A DNA stretch of 64,000 nt. It comes from Qipengyuania intermedia (GTDB taxonomy: Bacteria; Pseudomonadota; Alphaproteobacteria; Sphingomonadales; Sphingomonadaceae). The position numbers and the translations under genes were made by a program. The stretch spans positions 607,501 through 671,500 of the forward strand of contig NZ_JAIGNS010000002.1 of NCBI RefSeq assembly GCF_019711615.1, written 5' to 3'. A model generated the notes under the pieces. That model ran no database searches, was not told the DNA's origin, and saw only the letters and a program-made list of their open reading frames with translations. Of the stretch, positions 37,631-46,487 are shown in pieces; position 1 is the first letter of the stretch; every line of letters starts with the position of its first letter.

Positions 37631-38053
37631 ATGTTTTCGGCGATTCTCCCTTCCACGCGAGAGCGCCGCCGCCACATGCGTGCGGTGACAGCGATCGGCG
37701 ACGCCATCAATCGGCGCGACTGGGACGCCGCGAGAAGCCTGATCACTCCCGATTTCACCATGGCCGACCAGTTCGGAAACGAGGTCGTCGGAGCTGAGGA
37801 ATTCCTCAGTTCGCTCTTGGACTTCTACAAAGTCGCGGGTGACCCCAAGCTTGTTTTCGATTCGATCGATCCCAACCGAGAGGAAGTGCTCGTTCGCGGA
37901 CATCTGGAAGACACCACGTCGAATGTTCGCTCGGCAACGATGTGGAGGTTTCTGTTCGAGGGCCCACTGATTAGTCGTATTGAGGTCACGCGGGCCAATA
38001 ACGAGATGACTCTGCCGCGTTTTGCCACCGCACGGCGCGCTACGGCGAACTAG
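37631..38053 (+). CDS. SnoaL-like (NTF2-fold) protein
   Basis: 140 residues if the ATG at 37631 is used. An ATG at 37676 would give 125 residues and leave the hairpin outside the leader. The fold is seen from RRHMRAVTAIGDAINRRDWDAARSLITPDFTMADQFG onwards, with the SnoaL pattern of an N-terminal helix pair, acidic Asp in DFTMAD and strands ATMWRFLFEGPLISRIEV. The family covers small cyclases, isomerases and many unknowns. No catalytic assignment is safe. It overlaps by four bases the stop of the convergent small membrane protein gene. Confidence 0.7.
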   Translation: MFSAILPSTRERRRHMRAVTAIGDAINRRDWDAARSLITPDFTMADQFGNEVVGAEEFLSSLLDFYKVAGDPKLVFDSIDPNREEVLVRGHLEDTTSNVRSATMWRFLFEGPLISRIEVTRANNEMTLPRFATARRATAN

Positions 38054-38250
38054 TGCCCGGCTCCGGTATTGCGGAAAAGCCGGGCTGCAAGATGGCGCAG
38101 CGCGTGCGCAGTCAGAAACACACCTGTCACCACGATGACTGCGGTCAGCGGTTCGACTTCTTCATCGAAGCCGGTATCGCCCTTGATCGCTATCCAGGCG
38201 AGCCCTGCGATAGCGAGCGTGAAGAACAGATAGGGCGTAAGGCGCTGCAT
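38050..38250 (-). CDS. small two-span membrane protein, unknown function
   Basis: 66 residues: [21 protein letters not shown] forms a first span, TAVIVVTGVFLTAHALRHLAA a second, with a short charged loop (IKGDTGFDEEVEP) between them and a basic end. Its start codon abuts the stop of purN (1-base overlap), so the two are probably cotranscribed. I do not recognise a family. Confidence 0.6.
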   Translation of the reverse strand: MQRLTPYLFFTLAIAGLAWIAIKGDTGFDEEVEPLTAVIVVTGVFLTAHALRHLAARLFRNTGAGH

Positions 38251-39215
38251 CAGAAATTCTCTGCCGCATCGAGCAGTCTCGTGACCGATTTCGGTGCGAC
38301 GGCGCGCCAGCTACGCTCGAGCCACTCGGCGACGTGGTCCCAATCGCAATCGGGTCGGTTCAGAATCAGCCCGACCCAGCCGCTCGCCCCGTAGTAGGCC
38401 GGTTTGAAATAGGTGTCTGGCTGCGTTTCAACGAGGTTTAAGAGCTCGTCCGGGCCGCCGGTCTTCACCAGCAGGGCGATATGTTCGGAGCCGTGATGCC
38501 GGTCGTTGAAATAAGCGAAATATTTGCCCGACTTCTCGCTGCCCGCGCGCCATCCGGGTGAGCCGTGGCTCTCGCGCTCGTGCGTCTGGGGCAGAGCCAG
38601 AGCCAGTTCCCTGACGCGTTGTAGCAGGAAATCCGGATCGCTTTCGCGCGCGACATAGCGTGTCACGACCTGCGGATAGAGCTGGTGTTCGGCAAAGCGC
38701 ACGCGCTCTGCAAGCGTGTCGGGAGTCTCGCCGTCACGGATAGCGACTGCCATCTGGCCCAGGACTTGGCCTGCATCGAGTTCTTCGGTGACGAGATGGA
38801 CGGATACGCCGCCATGGCTGTCCCCCGCCTCTATCGCGCGGGCGTGGGTATCGAGGCCGGTGTATTTCGGGAGCAGCGATGGGTGGATATTCAGCATCCT
38901 GCCGCGCCACCTGCCGACAAACCCTTCGGTCAGTATGCGCATGTATCCGGCGAGCACGATATATTGCGCGCCCGCATCCCGGGCGGCTTTTTCCATGGCA
39001 GCGTCATGGTCTGCGCGCGCCATACCTTTGTGGGACAGGGCGTAGGTAGGAACACCTTCGGCCGCGGCGATGGAAAGCCCCTCCGCTTCGGGATCGTTGG
39101 CGGCGACGAGACATACCTCATACGGGCAGTCGTCGATCAGGCTGGCATAGAGCAGCGCGGCCATATTGCTGCCGCGCCCGGATATGAAGATCGCGACCTG
39201 CGCCTTCTCAGCCAA
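38250..39215 (-). CDS. purN: PurN (phosphoribosylglycinamide formyltransferase) fused to an MmcQ/YjbR domain
   Basis: 321 residues from a TTG at 39215, with GGGAGG nine bases upstream inside the end of purM. Residues 1 to about 190 are Pur[13 protein letters not shown] and the catalytic Asn109, His111 ([13 protein letters not shown]) and Asp147 (EELDAG), aligned with E. coli Asn106, His108 and Asp144. They transfer formyl from 10-formyl-THF to GAR in purine synthesis. Residues about 195-321 match the YjbR/MmcQ fold ([41 protein letters not shown]). The frame runs through without a stop, and no ATG lies at the junction. A GTG at the junction (residue 184) could allow separate expression. Confidence 0.9.
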   Translation of the reverse strand: MAEKAQVAIFISGRGSNMAALLYASLIDDCPYEVCLVAANDPEAEGLSIAAAEGVPTYALSHKGMARADHDAAMEKAARDAGAQYIVLAGYMRILTEGFVGRWRGRMLNIHPSLLPKYTGLDTHARAIEAGDSHGGVSVHLVTEELDAGQVLGQMAVAIRDGETPDTLAERVRFAEHQLYPQVVTRYVARESDPDFLLQRVRELALALPQTHERESHGSPGWRAGSEKSGKYFAYFNDRHHGSEHIALLVKTGGPDELLNLVETQPDTYFKPAYYGASGWVGLILNRPDCDWDHVAEWLERSWRAVAPKSVTRLLDAAENF

Positions 39216-40305
39216 GGTGTATCGCCTCCCAGTCTGCCTTACCAGACCATGTTCCGGCAGAGCCGCGCACCGTGCAGCCCTTCTCGCCTTCCACAATTCG
39301 GCCAACGGCGAGCACGGTTTCGCCCGCATTTTCGAGACGGGTGCGCACGATCTCCGCATTTGCCGGATCGACCGCAAGGACCATGCCGACGCCGCAATTG
39401 AAGGTCCGCGCCATTTCGCCCGGCTCGATATTGCCCTGCGCCTGCAAGAAGGCCATCAGTCCCGGCTGTTCCCAACTGTCGGCATCGACTTCGGCATGGG
39501 CGCCCTCGGGCAGTACGCGCGGGATATTTTCCAGCAATCCGCCCCCGGTGATGTGGGCCAGAGCATCGACCAACCCGTCCCGCACGATCGGCAGGAGCGA
39601 TCTGACGTAGATCCGTGTCGGTTCGAGCAAGGTCTCTACTAGCAGCCGGTCCTGGTCGAACAGGGCGGGTCGGTCGAGCTTCCAGCCCTTGTCTTCGGCC
39701 AGCCGCCGGACGAGCGAGAAACCGTTGGAGTGGACGCCCGAACTCGCGAGGCCGAGCAGGATGTGGCCCGGGGCCACCCGTTCTCCGGTCAGCTGTTCGC
39801 CGCGCTCAACCGCGCCGACGCAGAAACCGGCAAGATCATAGTCACCGCTCGCATACATGCCCGGCATTTCGGCGGTTTCGCCGCCAATGAGGGCGCAGCC
39901 TGCCTGTTTGCAGCCGTCGGCGATCCCGGCGATAACGCGCTCGGCAACGCCGTTCTCCAGCTTGCCGGTGGCGAAGTAGTCGAGGAAGAACAGCGGCTCC
40001 GCTCCCTGGACTATCAAGTCGTTCACGCACATCGCGACGAGATCTATCCCGACCGTGCCATGCCGATCAGTGTCGATCGCGAGCTTGAGCTTCGTCCCGA
40101 CGCCGTCATTGCCCGCGACAAGCAGCGGGTCCTTGTAACCGGCCGCCTTGGGATCGAAGAATCCTCCGAATCCGCCGATTTCCCCGTCGGCACCGGGTCG
40201 CATGGTCGCTTTCACGAGGGGGCCGATCGCCTTGACGAGGGCATTGCCCGCATCGATCGAAACACCCGCCTGTTCGTAGGTGTAGGACTGGTTGTCGCTG
40301 CTCAT
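39208..40305 (-). CDS. purM: phosphoribosylformylglycinamidine cyclo-ligase (AIR synthetase)
   Basis: 365 residues from the ATG at 40305 ([21 protein letters not shown], the family start). Typical segments: [61 protein letters not shown] and FNCGVGMVL. It closes the imidazole ring, the step after FGAM synthetase. The gene end overlaps the purN start by eight bases, and the two form a purM-purN unit. Divergent from the DUF2066-hda unit, with 69 nt between the starts, as in Pseudomonas. Confidence 0.97.
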   Translation of the reverse strand: MSSDNQSYTYEQAGVSIDAGNALVKAIGPLVKATMRPGADGEIGGFGGFFDPKAAGYKDPLLVAGNDGVGTKLKLAIDTDRHGTVGIDLVAMCVNDLIVQGAEPLFFLDYFATGKLENGVAERVIAGIADGCKQAGCALIGGETAEMPGMYASGDYDLAGFCVGAVERGEQLTGERVAPGHILLGLASSGVHSNGFSLVRRLAEDKGWKLDRPALFDQDRLLVETLLEPTRIYVRSLLPIVRDGLVDALAHITGGGLLENIPRVLPEGAHAEVDADSWEQPGLMAFLQAQGNIEPGEMARTFNCGVGMVLAVDPANAEIVRTRLENAGETVLAVGRIVEGEKGCTVRGSAGTWSGKADWEAIHLG

Positions 40306-40374
40306 ATATTGCCCCTCGCGCATTCGCGCTTGGATTTCCAGAAGCGATTGGGCAAAAGGCCCGCTGTTTTCCCC

Positions 40375-41646
40375 ATGCGGCATCATTTTTCCCTTCCCCG
40401 CTCGAAGCGCTTTGCGATCATCGCAGCCGGCCTCGCCATGACCGGCGGCGCCGGATGGCTCGCCTATGCGCAGGTAGGCGGGGAGCGCGGGATCGCGCCG
40501 ATCGCCTCGTCCACCGACATCGAGGTTTCCGGCATCGAGGTGGACGTGAAGGCGGACTCCGGCCTCGAAGCGCGCGACCAGGCCTGGCGAGAAGCCCAGG
40601 TAAAGGCATGGGAAAAGATCGACGGGCCAAGCCTGCCCGATTCGCAAATCGAGAGCATGGTCTCTGCGATCGTGATCGAACGTGAGCGCCTGGGCCCGAA
40701 GCGCTATGTCGCGACGCTCGGCGTGGTGTTCGACCGGGCGCGCGCCTCGCGCTACCTCGGGTCAGAAGGTCAGGCTCAGCGAAGCGCGCCTATGCTGCTG
40801 CTGCCCGTCACCATCTCCGGCGGCACCGCCATGGTCTACGAACAGCGCAATCCCTGGCAGCGCGCCTGGGCGAGCTACCAGACGGGGGCCAGCCGGATCA
40901 ATTATGTGCGGCCCAGCGGGGCGGGCGGCGATTCGCTTTTGCTCACCTATGGCCAGACCGGTCGGCGCAGCCGCGTATGGTGGCGCGATATCCTTGACGA
41001 TTTCGGCGCGGCGGATGTGCTGATCCCGATTGCCGAGCTTCACTACACTTTCCCGGGCGGTCCGGTGGAAGGGCGCTTCACCGCGCGGCACGGTCCCGAC
41101 AGCGAATTCCTGCGATCTTTCACGCTGACGGCGGAAAACCCGGACCAGCTTCCGCAGATGCTGGGACAGGCGGTCCGGCGGTTCGATGCTATCTTCACCG
41201 AAGCGCTGGCCGACGGGACGCTGCGTCCCGATCCGACGCTGAACGTGCGCATGGGTGATCTGAATCCTGCGATTGCGCGGCTGGTCGAGCTTGGCCGCAG
41301 GCTCAAGGCGCAGGACGCCGCAGCGGCCGAGCGGGCTGTCACGCCGACCGCCGAAAGCGACGGCACGATCACTTCGGCCCCGATCGAACGTCCGCCGCCG
41401 GAAGGGTCAGTGGCGCTTTATACCGTCCAGGTCGAGACGCCGAGCGCGCCCTCGTTCGACGAAGCCATGGCCGGTATCCGCGGCGGGAGCGGCGTGCGCG
41501 CAATCGGCGTTCGCAGCACGGCGATAGGCGGGACGACCGTCCTCACCGTCAGCTATGCCGGATCGATCTCGCAGCTGGCAGATGCCCTGCGCGAGCGAGG
41601 CTTCACCGTACGCCGGGGAGACAACGCGCTGCTTATCAGCCGTTGA
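40375..41646 (+). CDS. DUF2066-like predicted envelope protein
   Basis: 423 residues with a signal peptide or anchor ([22 protein letters not shown]). Mature text such as [29 protein letters not shown] is of the DUF2066 type. The placement between divergent purM and hda matches the DUF2066 gene of Pseudomonas and relatives, which supports the call. Later sequence has no catalytic motif that I recognise ([36 protein letters not shown]). An ATG at 40438 within the signal is an unlikely alternative. Start chosen at 40375 because it opens the signal. Confidence 0.68.
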   Translation: MRHHFSLPRSKRFAIIAAGLAMTGGAGWLAYAQVGGERGIAPIASSTDIEVSGIEVDVKADSGLEARDQAWREAQVKAWEKIDGPSLPDSQIESMVSAIVIERERLGPKRYVATLGVVFDRARASRYLGSEGQAQRSAPMLLLPVTISGGTAMVYEQRNPWQRAWASYQTGASRINYVRPSGAGGDSLLLTYGQTGRRSRVWWRDILDDFGAADVLIPIAELHYTFPGGPVEGRFTARHGPDSEFLRSFTLTAENPDQLPQMLGQAVRRFDAIFTEALADGTLRPDPTLNVRMGDLNPAIARLVELGRRLKAQDAAAAERAVTPTAESDGTITSAPIERPPPEGSVALYTVQVETPSAPSFDEAMAGIRGGSGVRAIGVRSTAIGGTTVLTVSYAGSISQLADALRERGFTVRRGDNALLISR

Positions 41647-41661
41647 GCACCGGGTTCGGCC

Positions 41662-42279
41662 ATGTCGCAATCGCAGATCGCCCTCCCGCTCATGCAAGCT
41701 GCATCGGGCGAGCCCGAGCGGATCGTGATCGGTTCGGGCAACCGGCCGGTTGCCGATGCGCTTGCCGCTTCGGACAGCTGGCCCTTTCGCACCGCCATTC
41801 TTGCCGGACCACCGCGATCGGGCAAGTCGCTGATCGCGAAATGGTTCGCCTCCCACACCGGTGGTGGGGCCATCGACGATGCCGATGCGCGCGACGAGAC
41901 CGAGATATTCCACGCCTGGAACCGGGCTCAGGAGGACGGCTACCCGCTGCTGATGACTGTGGGAGAAGGCGGATGGGACATTTCTCTGCCCGACCTGCGC
42001 AGCCGCATGGGTGCGGCACTGCAGCTGGAAATCGGTCCGCCGGACGATGACATGGCGGCAGAACTCATGCTCAGCCATGCAGCGCAGCGAGGTCTGGCAC
42101 TGGGCGAGGGCGCTCCGGCATACCTCGTTCCTCGTATGGAGCGCTCCTATGCCGCGATCGAGCGCATCGTTGCCGAGATCGACCGCCTCAGCCTTGAACG
42201 GATGGCTCCAGCCACCATGTCGATATGGCGCGACGCGCTCGAGGCTGTCGAAGGCCCCGAACAGGGCCGCTTGCTTTAA
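41662..42279 (+). CDS. hda: Hda-type DnaA-inactivating AAA+ protein
   Basis: 205 residues. The N-terminal QIALPL (5-10) matches the Q-x-x-L-P-L clamp-binding motif of Hda. A Walker A motif GPPRSGKS (49-56) and the AAA+ core follow, with no DNA-binding domain IV, so it is not DnaA itself. Hda binds the beta clamp and stimulates hydrolysis of DnaA-ATP after initiation, limiting replication firing. In Caulobacter the homologue is HdaA. It lies 15 nt after the DUF2066 gene in the conserved purM/DUF2066/hda order. Confidence 0.92.
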   Translation: MSQSQIALPLMQAASGEPERIVIGSGNRPVADALAASDSWPFRTAILAGPPRSGKSLIAKWFASHTGGGAIDDADARDETEIFHAWNRAQEDGYPLLMTVGEGGWDISLPDLRSRMGAALQLEIGPPDDDMAAELMLSHAAQRGLALGEGAPAYLVPRMERSYAAIERIVAEIDRLSLERMAPATMSIWRDALEAVEGPEQGRLL

Positions 42280-42306
42280 ATTGCCCTTGGTGGGAGAATT
42301 ACCCCG

Positions 42307-42996
42307 ATGCTGGAACGGCTGATAGCCTACCTCGACAGCGTGAAAGCACGCGATCCTGCACCGCGCAGCCGGTGGGAGGTGCTGCTGTATCCGGGTGTAT
42401 GGGCGATGGGTTACCACCGGATCGCGCACTGGCTGTTCGAAGCGCAGCTGTTCTTCCTGGCGCGGCTCGTGAACCACTGGAGCCGGATGGTTACGGGCAT
42501 CGATATCCATCCGGGCGCCAAGATCGGCCGCAACTTCTTCATCGACCACGGTTTTTCCGTGATCGGCGAAACTGCGGAGATCGGCGATAATGTCACCATG
42601 TACCAATGTGTGACTCTGGGCGGGACCAACCCGACCAATGGCAAAGGCGGCAAACGCCATCCCACGATTGCGGACAATGTGATTATCGGTTCGGGCGCGC
42701 AGGTGATCGGTCCGATCACGGTCGGCAACCGGGCGCGTATCGGCGCGAATGCCGTGGTAACCGACGATGTGCCCGAGGGCGCGACGATGGTCGGTCTCAA
42801 GGCCCGCAGCACGCTCGTCCCGGCAGAGGACTGGATCAAGGAATTCATCCCCTACGGCACGCCTTGCGACGATCCGTGCGAGCCAAGCCGCGACTGCATC
42901 GAAAAGCTCGAGGCCGAGCTCAAATCGCTGAAGAATGAGATCGCAGCTCTCAGGGCGGAGCGTGAACCCGATCAGCGCAGCGGGACCGGCGATTGA
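42307..42996 (+). CDS. cysE: serine O-acetyltransferase
   Basis: 229 residues. The left-handed beta-helix core shows hexapeptide repeats (GIDIHPGAKIGRNFFIDHGFSVIGETAEIG, DNVIIGSGAQVIGPITVGNRARIGANAVV), His in DHGF and the VGLKAR loop typical of the short CysE/EpsC type. It makes O-acetylserine for cysteine synthesis. The C-terminal 25 residues form a charged helix (EKLEAELKSLKNEIAALRAER) that may be a coiled coil, a plausible oligomer or CysK-contact region. Stop overlaps the next start (TGATG). Confidence 0.93.
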   Translation: MLERLIAYLDSVKARDPAPRSRWEVLLYPGVWAMGYHRIAHWLFEAQLFFLARLVNHWSRMVTGIDIHPGAKIGRNFFIDHGFSVIGETAEIGDNVTMYQCVTLGGTNPTNGKGGKRHPTIADNVIIGSGAQVIGPITVGNRARIGANAVVTDDVPEGATMVGLKARSTLVPAEDWIKEFIPYGTPCDDPCEPSRDCIEKLEAELKSLKNEIAALRAEREPDQRSGTGD

Positions 42997-43346
42997 TGAA
43001 TTTCCTCGGTGACAAGGTCGTCGCCTTCCCTGGTCGCAAACCGTTGCAGGTCGGGTTTTCCCGCGAGGAACTGACGCGAATCCTCGATCTATACGGACGC
43101 ATGGTCGCAGCCGGGGAGTGGCGGGACTACGCAATGGACTTCACGCGCGATGTCGCGGTTTTCGCTGCCTTCCGGCGCGCTGCGGAACGTCCGCAGGCGC
43201 GGATCGAAAAGCGTCCCTCCCTGCGCGGCAAGCAGGGCATGTGGACTCTTTATGGCGAGCATGGGCAGGTGCTGAAACGCGGGCACGAACTGCCCGGCGT
43301 GATGGCGCCGATCGAACGCCGCCTCCTGAAGGCAATCGACGACTGA
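42996..43346 (+). CDS. DUF2794 protein
   Basis: 116 residues from the ATG at 42996 that overlaps the cysE stop (a TTG three bases earlier is less likely). Motifs: VGFSREELTRILDLYGRMVAAGEWRDYAMDF, the core of DUF2794, then a C-terminal part rich in Arg/Lys (RIEKRPSLRGKQGMWTLYGEHGQVLKRGHELP). The family is confined to Alphaproteobacteria and unstudied. A strong terminator follows 9 nt later. Function unknown. Confidence 0.85.
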   Translation: MNFLGDKVVAFPGRKPLQVGFSREELTRILDLYGRMVAAGEWRDYAMDFTRDVAVFAAFRRAAERPQARIEKRPSLRGKQGMWTLYGEHGQVLKRGHELPGVMAPIERRLLKAIDD

Positions 43347-43355
43347 GCAAACGAA

Positions 43356-43383
43356 AAAGGCCCGCACCGGAGTGCGGGCCTTT
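43356..43383. terminator. bidirectional terminator
   Basis: A perfect 12-bp stem AAAGGCCCGCAC / GTGCGGGCCTTT with loop CGGA. It is followed by T-rich sequence on both strands (TTTTTCGTTT on the minus strand), between convergent genes. Confidence 0.9.
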
Positions 43384-43406
43384 CCCCTTGTGAGCAGGTA
43401 TGGACC

Positions 43407-44549
43407 TCAGGCCGTAGCGGGAAGCTTCGTCTTGAGGTCGGAAGGCAGCCCTTGGACCACTGCACGGCGGATCGGCGTCCACAGAGCGCTGAGCGTCAGC
43501 AGGGCCGAACCGATCACCAGTGCGGTCAGCGCAAAGTTCAGTTCCACCGCTCCGAATTCGCGGAACAGGAAGGTTAGCGCGATCAGCACATAGGCCAGAG
43601 CCGAGACGAGCAGCGCACGGCGGTCGATGGCCAGGGCCACGATCCCGAAGACGATATAGACCGCCAGAACCAGTACGGCTGCCAGCGCCCCGATGTTGTC
43701 GCCTTCGGTTACGCCAATCAAGGCGAATACCGGGTGGGCTATCATCGGCGCGGCGAGCAGGTGGAGCCAGAAGGCGACATCGCTACGACGGGTCTCACGG
43801 CCTGGATCGCTGATGTCCCAGCGCATGGCAAAGCCGAAGACGACCAGGCCTGCGACGAACACGAGCGACAGCAGGACATTCTCGATGTTGGCCGTATCGG
43901 GACCGATAATCGCGACGATCAGCGCTATCGCCGTGCCCGCGATCGCAGCCGTGCCTGCCGCGATGGTGATCGGGACCATGAAGCGTTTCCAGTGCATCCA
44001 GGCAAAGCCTGCGGTGATGAGCAGGGCAAGGCTGGCCCACAGGAAACCGATGGTTTTGCTGCGCTCCGGCCCGCTTTCCATATAGGCCATGATCCCGCCA
44101 AGCTGGGCGAGGAACACGCCCCCGACGAAGGCCAGCAACAGGATGATGCTGGGAAGGGCCATTCGGCGCTTGAGGGTGAAGAATTCGGCGAGCAGCCAAG
44201 CGGTGACGGCAACGCCCAGCGCCGCGAAGCTGAGGCCCATGCCGCGTGCGATGGCCATGGCGCTGCGATTGTTCTCCCACCAGTCGGGATCGCTGCCGAA
44301 TTCGGGCCATTGCGGGGCAGGCCAGATCGCGCCGGCAATCGCCTGGCCGATGGCGCCCATGGCAACCAGCATGATAATCACCCCGATGGTTACGAAGATA
44401 TCGTTGAACCCGGTGATGAGGCGGAAATGTTCCGCATCGGCTGGCACTGCATCACGCGTCGAAGCGACGTGTGCGCGCAAAGCGTCGACGGCCTCCTGGC
44501 TGATGGCGCCCGAAGCCACTGCGGAATTCAGGTCTTCCTGACTGTACAT
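43407..44549 (-). CDS. polytopic membrane protein (DUF2157-like)
   Basis: 380 residues from the ATG at 44549, with GGGGAGA upstream. A soluble start (MYSQEDLNSAVASGAISQEAVDALRAH) is followed by about ten or more hydrophobic helices, closing with LPSDLKTKLPATA. The layout resembles DUF2157 or similar conserved membrane proteins, but I could not match a signature with confidence. No catalytic motif, no signal peptide. Function unknown; an inner-membrane location is clear from composition. It is isolated between terminators. Confidence 0.68.
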   Translation of the reverse strand: MYSQEDLNSAVASGAISQEAVDALRAHVASTRDAVPADAEHFRLITGFNDIFVTIGVIIMLVAMGAIGQAIAGAIWPAPQWPEFGSDPDWWENNRSAMAIARGMGLSFAALGVAVTAWLLAEFFTLKRRMALPSIILLLAFVGGVFLAQLGGIMAYMESGPERSKTIGFLWASLALLITAGFAWMHWKRFMVPITIAAGTAAIAGTAIALIVAIIGPDTANIENVLLSLVFVAGLVVFGFAMRWDISDPGRETRRSDVAFWLHLLAAPMIAHPVFALIGVTEGDNIGALAAVLVLAVYIVFGIVALAIDRRALLVSALAYVLIALTFLFREFGAVELNFALTALVIGSALLTLSALWTPIRRAVVQGLPSDLKTKLPATA

Positions 44550-44636
44550 GGTCTCTCCCCATTGAGTGACCATGGGCAATACACTTGGTGTATTAATACG
44601 TCAATACGGTGGTCTTAAATCACTCTCCGCAAACGA

Positions 44637-44674
44637 AAAAACCCCGCCGCATCCTTGGGTGCAGCGGGGTTTTC
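44637..44674 (-). terminator. rho-independent terminator
   Basis: Read on the minus strand: stem with one mismatch around AAAACCCCGCCGCA / TGCAGCGGGGTTTT, then TTTTTT. It ends the MFE-type SDR transcript. Confidence 0.87.
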
Positions 44675-44693
44675 GCTAGTTCGGGAAGGGGGT

Positions 44694-45623
44694 TTAGCCG
44701 CGAGCGCTGCTCGGGCCGGTTCCGGTAACCTTCTGCATGGCGGTCAGGATCGCGCCCGACTGCTCGCTGCCCGACTGCGGGGCCTTGAGATTCGAGAATT
44801 CGCTGATCTTGTCCCAGTTGGCGGCGAAGCCTTCGACCGTACGCTCGCCATCGGGAAGCCAGACGGCATCGTTCATGACGGTCCATGCCGAGTGGAAACC
44901 GCCGGCACCCGCGCCGACGATGGCATTGGTCGGCGCATCTTCGCTGACGAGGAAGAGGGCGGCCGGGACCACGTTCACCGGATCGAACAGCTTGAAGGCT
45001 TCTTCGGGGAAGAGGTCTTCGGTCATGCGCGTGCCCGCGACTGGCGACAGCGTGTTGACCTTGATGTTGTACTTCGCACCTTCGAGAGCCAGCGTCTTGG
45101 TCAGGCCCGCGAGACCCAGCTTGGCTGCGCCGTAATTGGCCTGGCCGAAGTTACCGAACAGGCCGGTCGAGGACGCGGTCATCATGATGCGGCCGTAAGC
45201 CTGCTCACGCATGAGTTCCCAGCAAGCCTTGGTGACGAAGGCCGAACCGGTCAGGTGGACCTTGAGGACGAACTCGAAATCTTCCGGGCTCATCTTGGCG
45301 AAGGTCTTGTCGCGCAGGACGCCTGCATTGTTGAGCAGGATATGCACGCCGCCCCACTTCTGCTTGGCGTCGGCGACCATCTTTTCCATCTGGTCGTATT
45401 CGGTGACGCTGCCGCCGTTCGACATGGCTTCGCCGCCCATCTTCTCGATTTCCTCGACGACCTGGAGGGCCATGTCGGAATGGCCGGTACCGTCGCGTGC
45501 ACCGCCGAGGTCGTTGACGACGACCTTTGCGCCGCGGCGCGCGAGTTCAAGCGCATATTCGCGGCCAAGCCCGCCGCCTGCGCCGGTTACGATGGCTACC
45601 TTGTCCTTGAAATCGATGCTCAT
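44694..45623 (-). CDS. SDR dehydrogenase, MFE-type (3-hydroxyacyl-CoA-like)
   Basis: 309 residues. TGAGGGLG (13-20), Asp38 (NDLGG, NAD-binding), NNAG (98-101), Ser151/152 and Tyr164-x3-Lys168. The first 55 residues ([28 protein letters not shown]) and the C-terminal part strongly resemble the dehydrogenase unit of peroxisomal multifunctional enzyme type 2 and similar bacterial 3-hydroxyacyl-CoA dehydrogenases. A palindromic operator-like site sits 18 nt upstream, and a terminator follows. Monocistronic. Beta-oxidation or branched-chain acid use is a likely role but is not proven by the sequence. Confidence 0.85.
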   Translation of the reverse strand: MSIDFKDKVAIVTGAGGGLGREYALELARRGAKVVVNDLGGARDGTGHSDMALQVVEEIEKMGGEAMSNGGSVTEYDQMEKMVADAKQKWGGVHILLNNAGVLRDKTFAKMSPEDFEFVLKVHLTGSAFVTKACWELMREQAYGRIMMTASSTGLFGNFGQANYGAAKLGLAGLTKTLALEGAKYNIKVNTLSPVAGTRMTEDLFPEEAFKLFDPVNVVPAALFLVSEDAPTNAIVGAGAGGFHSAWTVMNDAVWLPDGERTVEGFAANWDKISEFSNLKAPQSGSEQSGAILTAMQKVTGTGPSSARG

Positions 45624-45640
45624 GGGTGGGGGCTCCTGCT

Positions 45641-45662
45641 TTGTCGTTTACGTAAAGGTCAA
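45641..45662. promoter_or_regulatory. palindromic operator candidate upstream of the MFE-type SDR
   Basis: Central perfect decamer TTTACGTAAA (45647-45656) flanked by TTGTCG and GGTCAA, so 9 of the 11 base pairs of a 22-bp palindrome are kept. Read on the minus strand it begins TTGACC, which could be a -35 hexamer. This looks like sites bound by MerR or TetR regulators of acyl-CoA metabolism, for example LiuR, FadR or PsrA types. Confidence 0.5.
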
Positions 45663-45758
45663 TTGTGCGCTGCGGCGTGGCATTTTTGCGTGCATCTTGC
45701 AACCGTATGCGCGGCGATCCGCCATGCCGTAGGGGCAGGGTGAAGACGAAGCGAGCGC

Positions 45759-46427
45759 CTACAGGGTTTCGAGGGCGGAAATGAGGCGATCGAGCGATTC
45801 GATGACGGCGTCCGCACCCAGTTCGTGTGGCGGCTTGTCGCAATAGCCATATGCCGCCGCGATCACCGGAGCGTCCGCTGCGCGTGCAGCGCGGACATCG
45901 TAGGAGCTGTCGCCAACGAAGGCCATCGCGCCGCCGCCGCACCGTTTGCGTGCTTCGATCACGGCATCCGGTTCCGGCTTGGCGCGGCCCTTGCCCATGG
46001 TATCGCCGCCGATGATCGTCTCGAACCTGTCGGCAAGGCCCAGGGTCGTCAGGATATCGCGCGCAAAGCCTTCGAACTTGTTGGTCACCACGGCCATCTT
46101 CACACCGCGCTCGGCCAGTGCGTCGAGCGTTTCGACGGCATGGGGATAGGGACGCGAATGCACCGCGTTGTTTTCCGCGTAATAGCCCAGCATCTGCTTG
46201 TAGAGACGCCGGAACTCATCCTCGGGCAGCCCGCCCTGCTGGTCGACCGCGCGGGCCAGCATGATCTTGGCCCCGCCACCGATGAGGTCGCTTGCATGGT
46301 CTGCCGGGACAGGGTCGAATCCACCCAACTCCAGCGCATGGTTCACCGCAGCGCCGAGGTCACGATGGGTTTCGAGGAGCGTGCCGTCGAGGTCGAAGCC
46401 GACCGACTGGAAGGGAAATGCCGTCAT
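45759..46427 (-). CDS. gph: phosphoglycolate phosphatase-like HAD hydrolase
   Basis: 222 residues from the ATG at 46427. HAD motif I FDLDGTLLE (Asp12 nucleophile, Asp14 acid), motif II around VVTNKFEG, motif III with Lys in GRAKPEPD, and motif IV VGDSSYDV are present, with an alpha-helical cap. Members dephosphorylate 2-phosphoglycolate. The match to Gph is by overall similarity, so other small phosphates are possible. Divergent from glmU, whose ATG lies 61 nt away. Confidence 0.88.
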   Translation of the reverse strand: MTAFPFQSVGFDLDGTLLETHRDLGAAVNHALELGGFDPVPADHASDLIGGGAKIMLARAVDQQGGLPEDEFRRLYKQMLGYYAENNAVHSRPYPHAVETLDALAERGVKMAVVTNKFEGFARDILTTLGLADRFETIIGGDTMGKGRAKPEPDAVIEARKRCGGGAMAFVGDSSYDVRAARAADAPVIAAAYGYCDKPPHELGADAVIESLDRLISALETL

Positions 46428-46487
46428 GGCGTCAGGCGTTGCAGGATGGTTCTTCAATCCGCAAGCATTTGGTGGCATGGCCGCTTC

